DNA of 64,000 bases, taken from assembly GCA_002778095.1 (NCBI GenBank), contig PCDL01000002.1, positions 1,984,001 to 2,048,000 on the forward strand, in the 5' to 3' direction. This stretch comes from Fragosphaeria purpurea. Taxonomy: Eukaryota > Ascomycota > Sordariomycetes > Ophiostomatales > Ophiostomataceae. The translations under genes and the position numbers were made by a program. Under the pieces are notes generated by a model, which saw only the letters and a program-made list of their open reading frames with translations, did not search any database and was not told the DNA's origin. The number at the start of each line of letters is the position of its first letter. Position 1 is the first letter of the stretch. Shown here piece after piece: positions 21,947-34,394 of the stretch.

Positions 21947-23951
21947 TTACACCCACTCGTGCCACTTTGCCCCGTGGCGGTAGACAACGCCGTCGTGCTC
22001 AAACTGCGGACCCTCTGCGTCCACCAGGTAGCCCAGCTCGCAGCGCGAGTAGGACACGCGCTGCTGCTCGACCTCGTAGAAGCTGTCGAACTCGGGCGCG
22101 AGGGCCTCGCGCAGGTTGCGCACGTCGCCGTCCGGGTGCAGCACGTCCCAAGGCCGCACGCACGCGCGGCCCTTGCAGGACTTGAGCACGAACAGCAGCG
22201 AGTCCAGGCGGGCGGCCACCTTGGCCAGGGGCACGTCCAGCAGCGTCGTGGCGGACGAGGCGCCGCTGCCATCGGTGCTGCTGCCGAGCAGGTTGTGCAG
22301 TTGGTAGGGGTCAGTCTGGTTGTAGGTTAGCAAGAGGCAAAAGAAAAAAATCCCCGACAACGAGAATCATCAGCAGGAGGCAAAAACCCACATCCAGGTT
22401 GTACAGCTCGTGCTCGTTGCTGCACCAGACGGCGTAGTACAGGTTGTACGAGCGGCCGATGATGCGCACGGCCTTGTACGTGTTGTTCACCACGATGCGG
22501 TTCTCGTCGGTGTACCAGTAGGCACCCTCGGAGGCGGCAAAGCCCCAGTACTCGACGGTGACGTGCTCGTGGCGGCCGGACCCGTCGTCGACGGCGGCGG
22601 CGTCGAGGTCGCGGGCCGTCAGCGGGATGGGCTCGCCGTCAAAGTCGGCGCGGGCGGGGGCGCGCGCCAGCTGCAGCAGCGTGGGCGCGAGGTCGATGTG
22701 GGTGGTGACCGCTTGCGAGACGCGGCCGGCGGGGACGCCCGGCCCGCGCACGATCAGCGGGATGTTGATGTCCTCCTCGAAGCCGCACTCCTTGCCGGGC
22801 TGCAGCCGGTGCTGGCCGATGTGGAAGCCGTTGTCGGTCGTGTAAAAGACGTACGTGTGGTCGGTGAGGCCGAGGCGGTCGAGGTGGCCGAACAGGCGGT
22901 CCACGAGCTCGTCGACGGACTGCAGCGCGCGCAGGCGCTGGCGGTAAAAGTGGTCGTTGCTGGCGACGTTGTCCGGGGACTGGCGGCGCAGGCGGCGGAT
23001 CCAGCTGGCGCCGGACGCCTGCGCCGGGTTGAAGTGCGCGGTGCGCGGGACGGCGACGTCGGCGAACAGGTGCTCGTGGCGCTGGGCCGCGACGGGCGGC
23101 GTGAACACGGCGTCGATGATGTCCTGGAAATCGCCGCCGCCGCCGCCACGGCTGCGGTCCACCGTGAGCTCGACGTTGCTGTGCGGCGCCACGGGGGCGA
23201 TGCCGAGGAAGAACGGCGTGCCCTCCGCCTCGCCGGCGGCGGCGGCGTCTTCGAGGAAGCCAAAGGCCTTCTCGGCGAGGACGTCGACGGTGTACTGGCC
23301 CTCGTAGCTGACGGGCGGGTCGCCGTTGCGCTGGTAGGTGGCGTTGAGGTAGCGGTACGTGAACGGGTCCAGCAAGAAGTCGGACTGGGTCCAGCCCCGG
23401 GCGCGCGGCGCGTTGTAGTTCTCGACGGTGTGCGCGTTGAACAGCTTGCCGGTGTAGTACGTGTTGTAGCCGGCCTCCTGCAGCCAGACGGGCAGGTAGT
23501 TCTCGTTGAGGCCCTGGCTGACGAACTTGGGGTAGCCGCCGTGCGGCGGGTTGACGTCGGTGACGTTGGTGTTGTGGGCCTGCTTGCCGGTCCACAGCGA
23601 GACCCGCGACGGGCAGCACACGGCGGTCGTGCAGAAGTGGCGGCGGTAGAGGGTGCCCTGGTCGCGGAGGTGCTTCTTGACGTAGGGCAGGTAGTCCAGC
23701 GAGTTGAGGTGCAGGTCCTGGTCGTCGGTGATGATGAAGACGATGTTGGGCCGGCGGCCGGTGTGATGGCGGTGCCGGGCCAGCTCGTCGAGCACGTCGG
23801 GGCTCAGAAAGCCGAGACGGCTCTGGTCACGGAGGTCACCGGCATCGCTGTCGACGTGATCGTGCCGGCTGCCGGCCGCCGTGTTGGCAGCAGCCGAGGC
23901 AGTGGCGACGGCGGCGGCCGTGGCCAAGACAGCAGCAAGCGTGAGCTGCAT
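21947..23951 (-). CDS. Secreted arylsulfatase (formylglycine-dependent sulfatase)
   Basis: Two exons, 22392-23951 and 21947-22315, phase 0, 642 residues. The start at 23951 gives a signal peptide (MQLTLAAVLATAAAVATASA). The metal site ITDDQD (residues 75-79) and the sulfatase signature CCPSR (112-116) are intact; C112 is the residue converted to formylglycine by the sulfatase-modifying enzyme. TYVFYTTDNGFHIGQH is the second metal/substrate block. The exon junction restores ELYNLD-TDPYQLHNL, a conserved C-terminal motif, with donor GTGGGT and acceptor CCAG. Sulfatases of this group hydrolyse sulfate esters outside the cell and usually serve sulfur scavenging; the natural substrate cannot be told from sequence. 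Same strand as the aspartic protease. Confidence 0.93.
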
Positions 23952-25996
23952 GGTTTCGTGATGTAATGGGCCGGTCAATTGATGTGTAGGAGTCCAATTA
24001 GACAGGGCGGTGGTTGGCTAGAAATAAAAAAAGAAAAGCAAAAAAAAAAGGGCTAGGTGAGCTCGTCACCTCAGGAAGCTCTTCCACCAGCCAGTGCGGA
24101 CCGGCCGACGTCTATGTATCCAACCTGTCCAGGCACAGTGGCACAACGTCGGCGTCTCGAGCGGTCAACCTCCGACGTAGAAGCGGCCTTTTCTTCCCCC
24201 ATCTATTCCCATTTTTGTTTTGCTCGACCGGCTAGACCCGGTTGGGATGGCCGTGATACTGCTTGCTCTTCTCGTTGTTTGGCGGGCTCGTTTGCCACGG
24301 ACGAATGTGTTTGGCCTTTCAACGCATTGCTTCTTCAATTAGGTAAGAACAGCCTGTCCCTGCTCGCTTGCTGCAGGTGAATTTGCTCAAGCCAATGCGT
24401 AAGTAATATTGCTGCCCGCTGTACGCGAGATACTTGCGAGAAAATGGGCATCTCACAATGACGCGATCTGCGGCGCTGATTACACAAGCTCCGGTCGAGC
24501 TCCATCGGCGCAAACACGCAGCACTCTTGAAGCCGACCCGATGAGACAGCCACTTTTCGTACCAAAAACAAGGTGAAATTGATTTTTGCGTAGACATATC
24601 GCCATGATAGCTCCCCCACATCCCGCGCACGCAAGATGCCAGCAACCGGGTTCCACGGACGCGGACGGGGAGACGTGGGGAGGGGGGTTGCCAGGCTGGC
24701 GGGAAAAGGAAAAGGGGTTCGTTAAGGGAGAACGAAAAAATAAAAAACAATGAAGCGGGTGGTGTCAATGGCTGGCGACAACCGCGGCACTGGTTGGTTG
24801 GAACGGGTCCCAAGGCGGGTTGGCCATCAGCGGCGAGAACAAATAAACGAGGAAAAAGAAGAAAAATCGAGCCAGAAACCGTCCGAATGAGTACTAAACG
24901 CGGATGTCGCCATCTTGCGTGCGCACGCCACAGTCCGTGAGGCCATTGGATGGGAAAATGTGAATAAAATGAAGAGGAAAATATCAAAGAAAAGAAAAAG
25001 AAGGTATCATCATTGAAATGAGTGCCCCTGGTCGGGGCCTAGACTACGTTCTGCTTGACACTTCTCGCCTTCGGTTTCTTTTTTTCTTTTCTTTTTTTTG
25101 GCTGTGTAAGTCAAGAGAAGGCATCGTAGCCACTTCGATGTATTTTCAAGTGTTTTTTCTATAGCATATAAACTCTTATACCTGGCAAAAAGACAGGGCC
25201 AGACGGGAAACGGGTAGCTTGATGGTCTCTGATAAAGGAGATTCACGGTCAGACAAGAAGACAAACCGCAACAACGTAGATAGTCACTCCCCCGTCTCTT
25301 CTTCTCGCCTTCATGATACCGTCTTACACAGAACAAGTGTGGGTGGCAAGTGCTCCTACATCGGGGGGACGGGGGACGTCGTCCTTGCTGCCGGACGGGC
25401 TGCACCGGGGAAGAGGTAGTCATAGGAAGGAGATCTGCCTGCCAGTTTCTGTTTTGGACCATCGTACTCTTTTTTCCCGTCGTTCCCTCTTCTTGCTCCC
25501 TCTACATCCCCCCCTTCCCCTTGGAAGACGCCGCCGGTCGTGCCTGATCCGACGAGCCGTTTGCCGCGTGAGACCGACCTCGTCCAGCGGTGACTCAGGC
25601 CACCCACCCCGTGTAGTGATCTCGTTACTTACATGTATGCATATTGTCTTCTGTCTATTCCCTTCTCGTGCACGGAGACGGGCCTGCGGTTCCCCGACCC
25701 TTCCCAACAACTCACCCTCCGTGAAGGGTTCACAGTCTCTTCACATATCTGTGATTCCGCGTCCACTTACATCCTATCCTCCCGTGTCCTCGCTCTATGT
25801 CCTACTTATACGTTCCCTATGGAATCCGATTTATTGTTTTGTTTTTGTGTTAAAAGTGAGACATCTTTTGTTCGGCGTGGCAAACTGTGCTTCATATTAA
25901 TGATCCTTCTCTCTCTCGCCCTATCATCGACTTGCTCACGATTTACCGTTTTGTTTTTCCTCCATTTTTTCCAATTGCCGCTCCTACAGTGCCATT
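23952..25996. other. 2 kb divergent spacer before the MFS gene
   Basis: Non-coding. It must hold the sulfatase and MFS promoters. A pyrimidine-rich leader spans about 25440-25990 on the plus strand. Short frames at 24319-24987 (-) and 25313-25900 (+) have unconserved, compositionally biased translations and are not called. No RNA genes or repeats recognised. Confidence 0.55.
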
Positions 25997-28572
25997 ATGG
26001 CCGGCGACGCTACCGCTGCCGGCGGTCCGGATGAGCGTTCCCCCTTGCTGGCCTTCCCGCCGCCTGCCGCTCATTCGTCCGTCCAGAACCGGTCCGCCGG
26101 GTCCGTCGTCAGCAGTAGCAGTACCAGCAAAAAGAACGGCACCGAAGTGCACATCACGACCGCCTCGAGCGGCGATGACGAGGAGGAGGACGATGACCAA
26201 GCTAGCCACCGCCGGCCGAGCTTCACCGAGTCCCTGTCCACGGACACGTCGCTCCTCCGGGACATTGAAGCCGAGGCAGCCGCCGCCGCCGCCGCCGCCG
26301 CCGCTACACGAAAGCCCAACGAACCCCGCGGCAACAAGGACGACAACTACGCCACCGTCGCCCGCGTCGTCTTAGTGTTGATGATCGGCGTGTTCGTGTC
26401 CAACGCGGACGGCTCGCTGGTGCTGGCCACGCACCCCGTGATTGCGTCCGAGTTCCGCGACCTCGAGAGCTCGAGCTGGCTGTTCAGCGGCTTTATTTTG
26501 GCCTCGGCGGCGACACAGACCATGGTGGGTTGGACGTGGCCGTCCCGCGGTGGGAATGAGAGAAGACGCATGGCGGAAGAGACGCACGGCGGAAGAGACG
26601 CAACGAGAAAATACTAACACGGCCTGCAGTACGGAAAACTCAGCGACATCTACGGCCGCAAAAACCTGGTGCTTGTATCTTATGTATTCTTCACTAGCGG
26701 ATGGTGCGTTGCAGTTTTTCGTTTTCTTTTTTGAATTTTCATCTTCGTAGTTCACAGGCCCGGCTAACCTGATACAGTACCCTCGTGTAAGTCTTGACGT
26801 GATACAATAACAGCAACAAAATGGTCATTCTCAACTGACACGCCGCAGCGGCGCCGGCAAGTCCATGTTCCAGGTCATTCTGGGCCGGGTCATCTCGGGA
26901 GCCGGCGGGGCGGGTATGACCGCCCTCGTCTCGATTCTCATCTCTGGTTAGTGGGAGGGAATGCGAAGGACCAAAAAATAAACCCGGGAAACGGGACCGA
27001 AAACGGAACTGACACGAACAGACCTCCTCCCGATCCGCGACGTCGCCAGCTGGCGCGCCTACGTCAACGTGGTCGCGACCACCGGCCGCAGCCTCGGCGG
27101 GCCCCTCGGCGGCTGGCTCGCCGACGTCATCGGCTGGCGCTGGTCCTTTATCGGCCAGGTCCCCTTCATGCTGGTGGCCATCCTGCTGTGCATGGTCTAC
27201 CTGCCCGACAAGGCGAGCCGCGTTATTAAGAACGGGCATCCCGGGGCGGGTTCTCCGTCGTCGTCCTTGTCATCGACAACCACACCCACGGCCTGGTCAC
27301 GGCTCCGGCGCATCGACTTCCTCGGCTCCGGCTTGCTCGCCCTCGGCCTGCTGGCCTTCCTCGTGCCCATGGAGATTGGCGGCGTCAAGGTGCCCTGGAG
27401 CGCGCCGCTCGTCCCGGGCCTGTTTGCCGCCTCCGCCGTGCTGCTGGTGCTCTTTGTCCGCGCCGAGCGGCGCGCCACCGACCCCGTCGTGCCGCTGACC
27501 CTCTTTCGCCTCCGCGACGCCAACCTGTCCATCGCCATCCAGATGTGCCAAATGGCTGCGCAGCTGGGGGTGAGTGTTTCTTTTTCTTTTTTCTTTTTTT
27601 CTTTTTTCCCCCCCTTTCCCCCCTTTTTTTCATATGTTTTCTCAGCCCCCGCTAATTGTCAGCTCATGTTCTCGGTTCCCCTGTACTTCAAAGCGTCCGC
27701 CGACGTGTCGAACACGGTGGCGGGCGCGCACCTGTTCCCGGCTGTGGTCGGCAACGCCGTTGGCGGCATCCTGTCGGGCCTGTACATCAAGGCCACGGGC
27801 CGGTACCGCAACTTGATCCGGCTGGCCGCCCTGTCGTCGAGCCTGTCGTACCTGTTGCTGCTGTTGCGCTGGAAGGGGCACACGAACTGGCCCGAGTCGT
27901 TGTACATTGTGCCAGGGTGGGTATTTGATTCCTGAAATCCTTTCCCCCCGTTCCCCTACTTCGTGGCTAATGCAACACAGCGGCTTCGGGACCGGCATCG
28001 TCCAGAGTGCCGTGTTCATTTCGCTGCAGGCCGTCGTCCCCGCGGGTCACCTGGCGCCGGCCATTTCGATCCTCTACCTGTCCGGCACCTGCGCGTCGAT
28101 TGTCGGCCTGACGTGCGTGAGCACCACGACGCAGGAGACGCTGAAATGGGGTCTGCAAAGCCGTTTGCTCGGCCTGGGCTTGGATGCAGCCCAGCGCGCC
28201 GAGGTGAGTGAGATGGAGGCAACCCAACTGGTCATGTCCGACGCAGAAGCTAACAAAAAAAAAAATTAGATCTACAGAAACGCCCTGTCCAACATCGAGT
28301 ACCTTGCCACCCTGACGGGGGCGGTCAAAGCCGCCGTTGTCGACGCATACGTGGACAGCTTGTGGTGGAGCCATAGTACGTGGACCGGTTCCAGCTGAGG
28401 TCAATGATCGTTGCTGCCTGTCTGTATGCTTATTTTTTTGCTAACACGCGACATAGCTGTCTCCCTCTTCTTCTCGTCGACGGCGTTCTTCCTTGCGCTG
28501 ATCCTCGGCGAAAAACCCCTGAAGAAGGTGGAACCTCCGCGACCGCAGCAAAACGACGAGGCGGAAGCATGA
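25997..28572 (+). CDS. MFS transporter, DHA14 / vacuolar basic amino acid (VBA) type
   Basis: Nine exons: 25997-26524, 26630-26703, 26778-26786 (9 nt), 26849-26946, 27022-27569, 27663-27916, 27981-28203, 28270-28375 and 28457-28572; phases close to 651 residues. The N-terminal 115 residues are an acidic Ser-rich cytosolic extension with a LLRDIE-type di-leucine region. The membrane part starts at VARVVLVLMIGVFVSNADGS. Motif A is seen across the first junction (GKLSDIYGRKN), and the second conserved block RSLGGPLGGWLADVIGWRWSF is diagnostic for drug/basic-amino-acid antiporters. The 9-nt exon restores SGCTLVGAGKSMFQV, the expected length between helices 3 and 4. A perfect TACTAAC branch site sits in intron 1. 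Cargo is unknown; vacuolar amino-acid import or multidrug export are both possible. Confidence 0.9.
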
Positions 28573-28759
28573 CAATGGGTATTGTGCAAAGCATGTTGTT
28601 TTTTTCTAAACTAGGATCAAAGGAAAAAAAGGGAATAAGTTAAAATCAAGAAATAGATATGGTACAGAGTAGACAACGGTAGACAAGAAAAAAAAGCATT
28701 CTTAATGGGTTGCGCTGCGCTTTTTAATCATCATTTTTCTTTTCTTTCTTTTGGCGCGT

Positions 28760-29945
28760 TCAGTTCCACGCTTTCAAGACGGTCTCGTCTTCTTTCAGCC
28801 CCGTCAACCGGACGCTGTCCCGCCACAGCGCCCCCGTCTTGGCCGGGTCGCGCGCTTCGGCGCCCGTGGTCGAGGGCGCGTTGCCGTTGAAGTACAGGCC
28901 CTTGGGGTGCGCGCTGAGCGGCGGCGGCGCCGTCGCCAGGGCGGCTTGGAGCACGTCGCCGGCCGACCGGGTCGGCGGCCGCATCGGCCCGTTGCGGTCG
29001 ACGAGGCCCGCGACGAACGTCACGCCCGCCATCAGCGTCTTGGCCACCAGCGGGTGCGTGAACCAGTAGTTGCCGTGGCGCATCAGCGTCGTCATCATGC
29101 CGCCGGGATCGACGCCGAGCACGGCCAGGTTGGACAGCGCCGGGTCGCGGTCGAGGCGTTCCTGCAGCTCACGGCTGTGTGTGTTAGAAGTGTGACAACA
29201 AGAAAAAAAGAAAAAAAGAAAAAAGACACGAAAAGACACGAGACGTACATCATCATCACTTCGCATAGCTTGCCGGCACCGTACCGCCGCATGCCGGCCC
29301 TGCCCGTCGTATCGTCCTTGGCGCTGCTGTACGTGCCCTTTGCGAGCGAGTCGGTGTCGGTGAAGATGGTCGCCCACTTGGGGTCGGAGTAGTAGTCCGG
29401 GCCGCCCACTTTGTTGCGTGCGTCCTCGGTGCTGTTGGTCAGCGACATTCCCTCGGCTAGACAAGCAATACCACCACCACTTACTCGTGTGTCCAGCTGC
29501 CCACAATCACCACGCGCCCGTGCTCCTTGTCCATGCTGCCCAGCAGCAGCACCGTCAGCAGCCAGTGGCCCAGGTAGTTGGCCTGGAAGGTCATGTCGTA
29601 GCCGTCGTCGGTAAACGTCTGCGTGGCCGGCTCCTGGAACCCGGCGTTCCAGACCAGCGCCCGGATCGGCGGCAGCGTGCCGGCTGCGACGCGGGCGCGC
29701 AGGTCGGCGGCCGCGTCGCGCACCGACTGCAGCCGGCTGAGGTCGAGCGCCACGGTGTCGTGGGCGTGGGCGGCGGGCGCCTTTTTCAGAACGCTCTGCA
29801 GCGTCTTGGCCGTCGCCGGGTCGCGCACCGTGTACAGGCCGTGGTAGCGGGCGGCCCAGTCGGCGTTGGCCACGATCTTGGCGACGATCGCAGAGCCCAG
29901 CGTGCCGTTGGCGCCGGTGACGAGGATGGAACCTTCGGGGGCCAT
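28760..29945 (-). CDS. Short-chain dehydrogenase/reductase, retinol dehydrogenase-like
   Basis: Three exons on the minus strand: 29485-29945, 29249-29431 and 28760-29174, giving 352 residues. The first intron is only 53 nt (donor GTAAGT, branch GCTGAC, acceptor AACAG); using it gives GSWTHDTEDARNKVGGPDYY, which reads smoothly, whereas the nearer TAG would leave a 28-nt intron. Rossmann NAD(P) motif TGANGTLG at 10-17, VWNAG in the middle, and the catalytic pair Tyr204-Lys208 in RYGAGK; a second YxxxK (YSSAK, 188-192) is probably not the active one. This SDR group reduces carbonyl substrates or oxidises alcohols in secondary or lipid metabolism; substrate unknown. Convergent with the MFS gene, 187 bp apart. 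Confidence 0.88.
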
Positions 29946-32900
29946 GTCGGGCGGATCCTGTTATGACTCTTTGTTCTTTCGTTGCCTTATTTTTTTCCTT
30001 TTTTGACTCTCTTTCTTTTTGTTTCTTCTTTTCTTTTGCCTTCACCTGTTGTTCACGAGTGTGGCTTTTCTGTCTGCCTCCTGTCGGCTTGCTTGCGGAA
30101 CATGGCTTCTTCTTATAGGACGAGGATACGAATACGAAGGCTACATGGCGGTGAGGTCTGGATCAATGCGCCCTTCGCCCATGCGGTGCACGTTGTACTC
30201 CTACTGTACTACTCTCCCTTGTATGCATAACGCTGGTCTTGTCTTGGTAGCGGACGCGTATTAATCCAATTAGTTCGTGACAATTGCCGGCCGCCGGCTC
30301 TTGCGCCGTTACTTTCCCTGCCGGTTTACAACTAGCGTCGATTCCGGGCACTTTTGGTGGAGCGTTTCTCGGATGGTTAATTTGGCGCCGGCTCCGGCTG
30401 CCGGTCAGACTGCCCACGGAGCGGGTCCCACTCCTGCCACCTGTCCTTGCGTCGGGAGACGTCGAGAGGCCGGACAGATGGGTTCGCCCGGGCTCTGACC
30501 AGATTATGACATCGAGCGACGAAGTAAAACGGAAAAGAGGGCGCTACAACGTAGGAAGAACCGTTGCGCTGACATCGCCAAGATCGCCAAGACGTTGTGA
30601 AAACGACGGAAGACCCGTTCGGCCACACGAATGCCGTCCAATCTTCATAAATGTATGCTTATAATTCTACCCTTAGTTCAAGTGATGGTTAGCACTAAAA
30701 ACGCACCAATGCTTATTTCGGGGAGTTTCCTTTTTCGTCTGCTATGCCCAATATCTCCTCATTAAGGCGCACCCCGATCTGTCTGTTCATACGTGAACGA
30801 GCTGACGCTTCGGTATGCGCCTTGTTGATAACACAAACGTCGCCAGAGCAAGTTCACAGGACAGAAGGTCTCCCGGTTTCTTCAAGAAAACCGGTGCCGC
30901 GTTACGGGCGAAAGTAAGCGAAGTAGGGATCGACATCACTGGGGAATGGCGTCCCGCTGCCGCCAGCAGGCGTAAAAAATGGACCTGTCCTTTTCTTTCG
31001 TTAGCCTCGCGTTAATTGACCGTTTTTGCTCTTTGAATCCATGAAGTCGCCCGTTTAGGCGGAGGCCTTACCCCTTTATGCACGGGCTGTTGATGTTGAT
31101 GGCCATACGGGTTACGGAAAAGTTTGTGGTCGCCCTTTGGGTTTGCTCGTGTTCCAACCGCAGCAAGGCTGTGAGAGAAAAAGATGTTCTCAATACGAGC
31201 GTGGCTGGTTTCGCAGGTGGCTGCATTTGATGTTGTACAGTGTAGCCATTTCTGATCGGTGTTGGGCGTTTGCTGGTAGCCATCGCGCTCAAGTTGGCGG
31301 ACCAGCGACGAGCACGGAGTACGAGCACGCTCGAACAGAGGGCAGCAGCAGTAGCGAGCTTTTTATCGGTCCTCAGTAACTCGGTTGCGATCTGGGGATG
31401 CGCACTGCCTCGTGGCGCCAAGACGCCCAGCCCCTGGATCCGCTCCGAGGACCGTGAACGTGGCCGACGGACGGGTTCCTAGCCAAAGACCTCGGGAGAC
31501 CGTTGCGGATCACGACAGGGCTGAAAGTTGCATGGATGGTGCGGCGGTGGTCCTCGTCGTCTTGGGCTCCTTCTCGGTGATGCTGCACGCGGTGCTTGCT
31601 CTGTCTCATCTGGTCAGTCCCGCCGTACAGAGAATACGGAGCAAAACCTACGGAGGACGAATGACAGGAAGCCTAGCCAGCCGTTCTCTCTGGTTCTGCC
31701 AGGATCAGCGAACGATAGATAACAGCCTGTTGGCCCCATTGGCCGGCCCTACCAGGGCAAAACTGCGTGTTGACCTCCCCCCTGATCCTTTTGGTTCGCC
31801 GGAACCCATCAACCAAGCTTTTTTCCTTTTTCCCCCCCTTCCAAATAGGCGCCGTTCCCGGTTCAAGCGTCCGTGCCTAGCGCGTAGGATGGCCGCTATT
31901 CCATATCCGTACGCCTCGCCTCGAGCCTCATCTTAAAAGTCTCTTCTCCATTCGCCAGTCTTTGGCCATCAATGGAGCCTCCGCAAGGCAATCGTACGTT
32001 GATTGCAACATTGTGTTATTGTGAGTGGATGTCAGTATGTCGTTGTCCACCTTTTGTCATCACACGCGGGCCGTTACTGTTTGTAGAGGATTGTTTTCCA
32101 GTGTTATTTCTAGGTTTTTTCTCGTACCGGGACGCACCGGGTATAACTACTTGTCAGATAACTGGGGAAGTATTACTCCATAGACAGAAGAATAAAGGGA
32201 AATGAGTACAGAGTACGTATCCGTGCGTACTGTAGCCGACTGGTTTATTTCTTTTTCATTCGGTTTCCCCCGCGCCAGCGCTGTGCCATCCTCGACTGCG
32301 CCTCGCAGCACATTTGGTTTCACATCGGGCAAGCAGCCGTTTGTTTTGTTTGTGAAAGTACTTTGTAATACTCCGCTGTTGCATCAGTCCACCCTTCACA
32401 GAGTCCAGAACTCGGCGTCCATCGCAAAATGTGCGTTATCCTATCCTCGCCGACGTCGAGGTGCGTCGTACCCCGTACTGGGTACAACTCTGTGCTTCGC
32501 GACTCGTCAACATCCTGGTGGCCAACCAGATGCTGGTAACGGTGGAGGATTCACCCCCAGTCCGTAAAAGGGGGGGGAGAAGGGTAACAGGGAGCCTCCG
32601 TACCCTGGGCGTTGTCCTGGTGGCACAGCCCGTAGGCCCCCTTGTGGGCCAACCTCGCAAACTGACCATGTGCTGATTTTCGTCTTCCGTCACCATCTCT
32701 CCTCTTCTTTTCTTTGTTTTTCCCTTTTTTTTTTTTTTCTGCCGGTTTCCACTACCGCCGTAATACTCTCCTCTTCAACTCTGCGTGAATTACGTCCGCT
32801 GTTGTCGTGGTCTTCCAGGAGAGTGCGTGGCATTGGATCGGCTCGGGAGAAGTCGCCCTCGAGGTCTTGTATCTCAAGAACCCGCCTTTTGCTTCTCACC

Positions 32901-33021
32901 AGTTTGTCATTGACGTCCCCGACGTCTGGAACGCACCCTCTTGGGGTTGCGGACAGCTACGCATAGGCACAACGTTGGCCCACAGAACGCTCTTCCAGAC
33001 ACGCAGACACTGACCGCCGCC
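29946..33021. other. 3 kb gene-poor spacer
   Basis: No gene supported. Several frames (for example 30284-30664 +, 31270-31482 +, 31385-31936 +) have moderately GC-rich translations but no recognisable domain, no splice logic and no family match. The region around 32540-32660 is rich in G-runs and C-runs with short inverted words. T-rich leader sequence just before 33000 belongs to the next gene. Confidence 0.5.
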
Positions 33022-33407
33022 ATGGCCACCAGCTCCCGCACAAATCTCGGCCCGCTCACCACCCCCTTCACCTACCCGGCCAGCTGCACCGTCAACGTCC
33101 TCCAATGCAGCACCTGCAACGTCGCCTGGCAGGGCCAGGTCTGCAGCGACAGTCCCAACAACGACCAGGGCGTCGAGGACAACCCCGACTGCTGGCCCGC
33201 GCGGTCCAACCCGGACGTCACGACCGCCCTCGCCCTTGGCGGCTGGGGCTACTACTCGCCGGGCCTCGAGTGCCCCGTCGGCTACGCCACGGCCTGCACG
33301 GCGACCGGCTCGGCGACCGCCGGCTTCGTCTTTGAATACGTGCCCCTGGCCAGCGAGACCGTTGTCGGGTGCTGTCCCACGTGAGTGTACAAAGGAGAGA
33401 GAGAGAA

Positions 33408-33487
<80 letters not shown>

Positions 33488-34114
33488 CTGCCTTCGTTGT
33501 TCTTTGACTGATCCTGCCCGGCGTCTAGGGACTACACGTGCCTGAACATGGGCGCCGGCCAGACCTGCGTCAGCTACGCGTCGACCAGCTCGTTCCCCGC
33601 CGTCCAGTGCGCGTCCGGCAGCAGCAACGGCTTCCACTACGCCGCCGTGCCCACCGTCGTCTTTGTGTCCGCGACCACCGTCGGCACCACCACCGTGCCC
33701 GCCACGACCCTCGACATCGACACCGTCACGCTCTATGCGCCCTTGTTCCAGCTCGTCCACCAGCCCACCGACCTCCTCTCCACATCGTCGTCGTCACCCC
33801 CCTTGTCCGCCCCGACGCACAGCACCGGCAACCCGTCTGGGACGCCGTCCCCGACGGCACCGCCCCATCCGTCGTCGACCGGTCTGAGCAGCGGCGCCAT
33901 TGCGGGCATCGCGGTGGGTTCCGTCGTCGGCGGCCTCGGCCTGCTCGCGGCCCTGGTCTTTTTGTTCGTCTCACAGCGCCGGAAGCGGCGGCTGCCGGCC
34001 CAGCACGGAGGTGGCGACAGCCGCGGCGCCTACGACGCGGCCGACAAGAGCGCGCCCGCCCCGAATGCTGTGTATGAGGTCCCCGAAGCACCGCCGCGGC
34101 ACGAGTTGCCATGA
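33022..34114 (+). CDS. Cys-rich single-pass membrane protein, fungal surface family without a classical signal peptide
   Basis: Two exons, 33022-33380 and 33529-34114, give 314 residues. The start MATSSRTNLGPLTTPFTYPASC is typical of a fungal family that begins with LGPLTT.FT.P..C and has no N-terminal signal peptide. Conserved blocks follow in order: QCSTCNVAWQGQVC, VEDNPDCWPAR, GGWGYYSPGLECPVGYATACTA and VVGCCPT-DYTCLN, the last restored by the splice. A beta segment with TLYAPLFQLV and a Ser/Thr/Pro stalk lead to one membrane helix at about 243-267 (SGAIAGIAVGSVVGGLGLLAALV), then RRKRR and a short tail. The outer part probably faces the wall. Role unknown. The intron is largely a GA repeat. 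Confidence 0.88.
33395..33487 (+). repeat. GA-rich tandem repeat, 16-bp period, inside an intron
   Basis: A 93-bp run made only of G and A. It is not a plain dinucleotide repeat: an AAA interrupts it every 16 bp exactly (33406, 33422, 33438, 33454, 33470). The repeat fills most of the 148-nt intron of the gene at 33022, between the donor and the branch region near 33505. Confidence 0.95.
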
Positions 34115-34394
34115 CAATGACGAATGGGTCGGACGGCATGATGGAGATAAAGCAAAAAAAAAAAAAAAATTTCATCTTTCTTTTCACATTTTTCTTTTTG
34201 GGCTTACTTTCATCTCTTTAATTCTACATTTTTTTATGGATGCTAAAGCGCGCGAAGAAACCGCAACTATGCTTTTGTGCAAAACCTCGAAAGGATTCCG
34301 AACAAATCAACCTTGTTTTAGTCTCGCAAACCCAACTGACGCGCAGGCCTGTAACAGCGGGAAAAAAAGAACAGGAAAAAAAAGAGCCTGTCGT

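Noticed and set aside
22410..23966. 518-codon plus-strand frame opposite the arylsulfatase
   Set aside because: Shadow of the sulfatase exon; Val/Arg/Gly-biased, no motif.
31270..31936. Overlapping plus-strand frames in the 30-33 kb gap with moderate GC content
   Set aside because: Translations have no domain and no consistent splice structure; may be decayed sequence but nothing identifiable.
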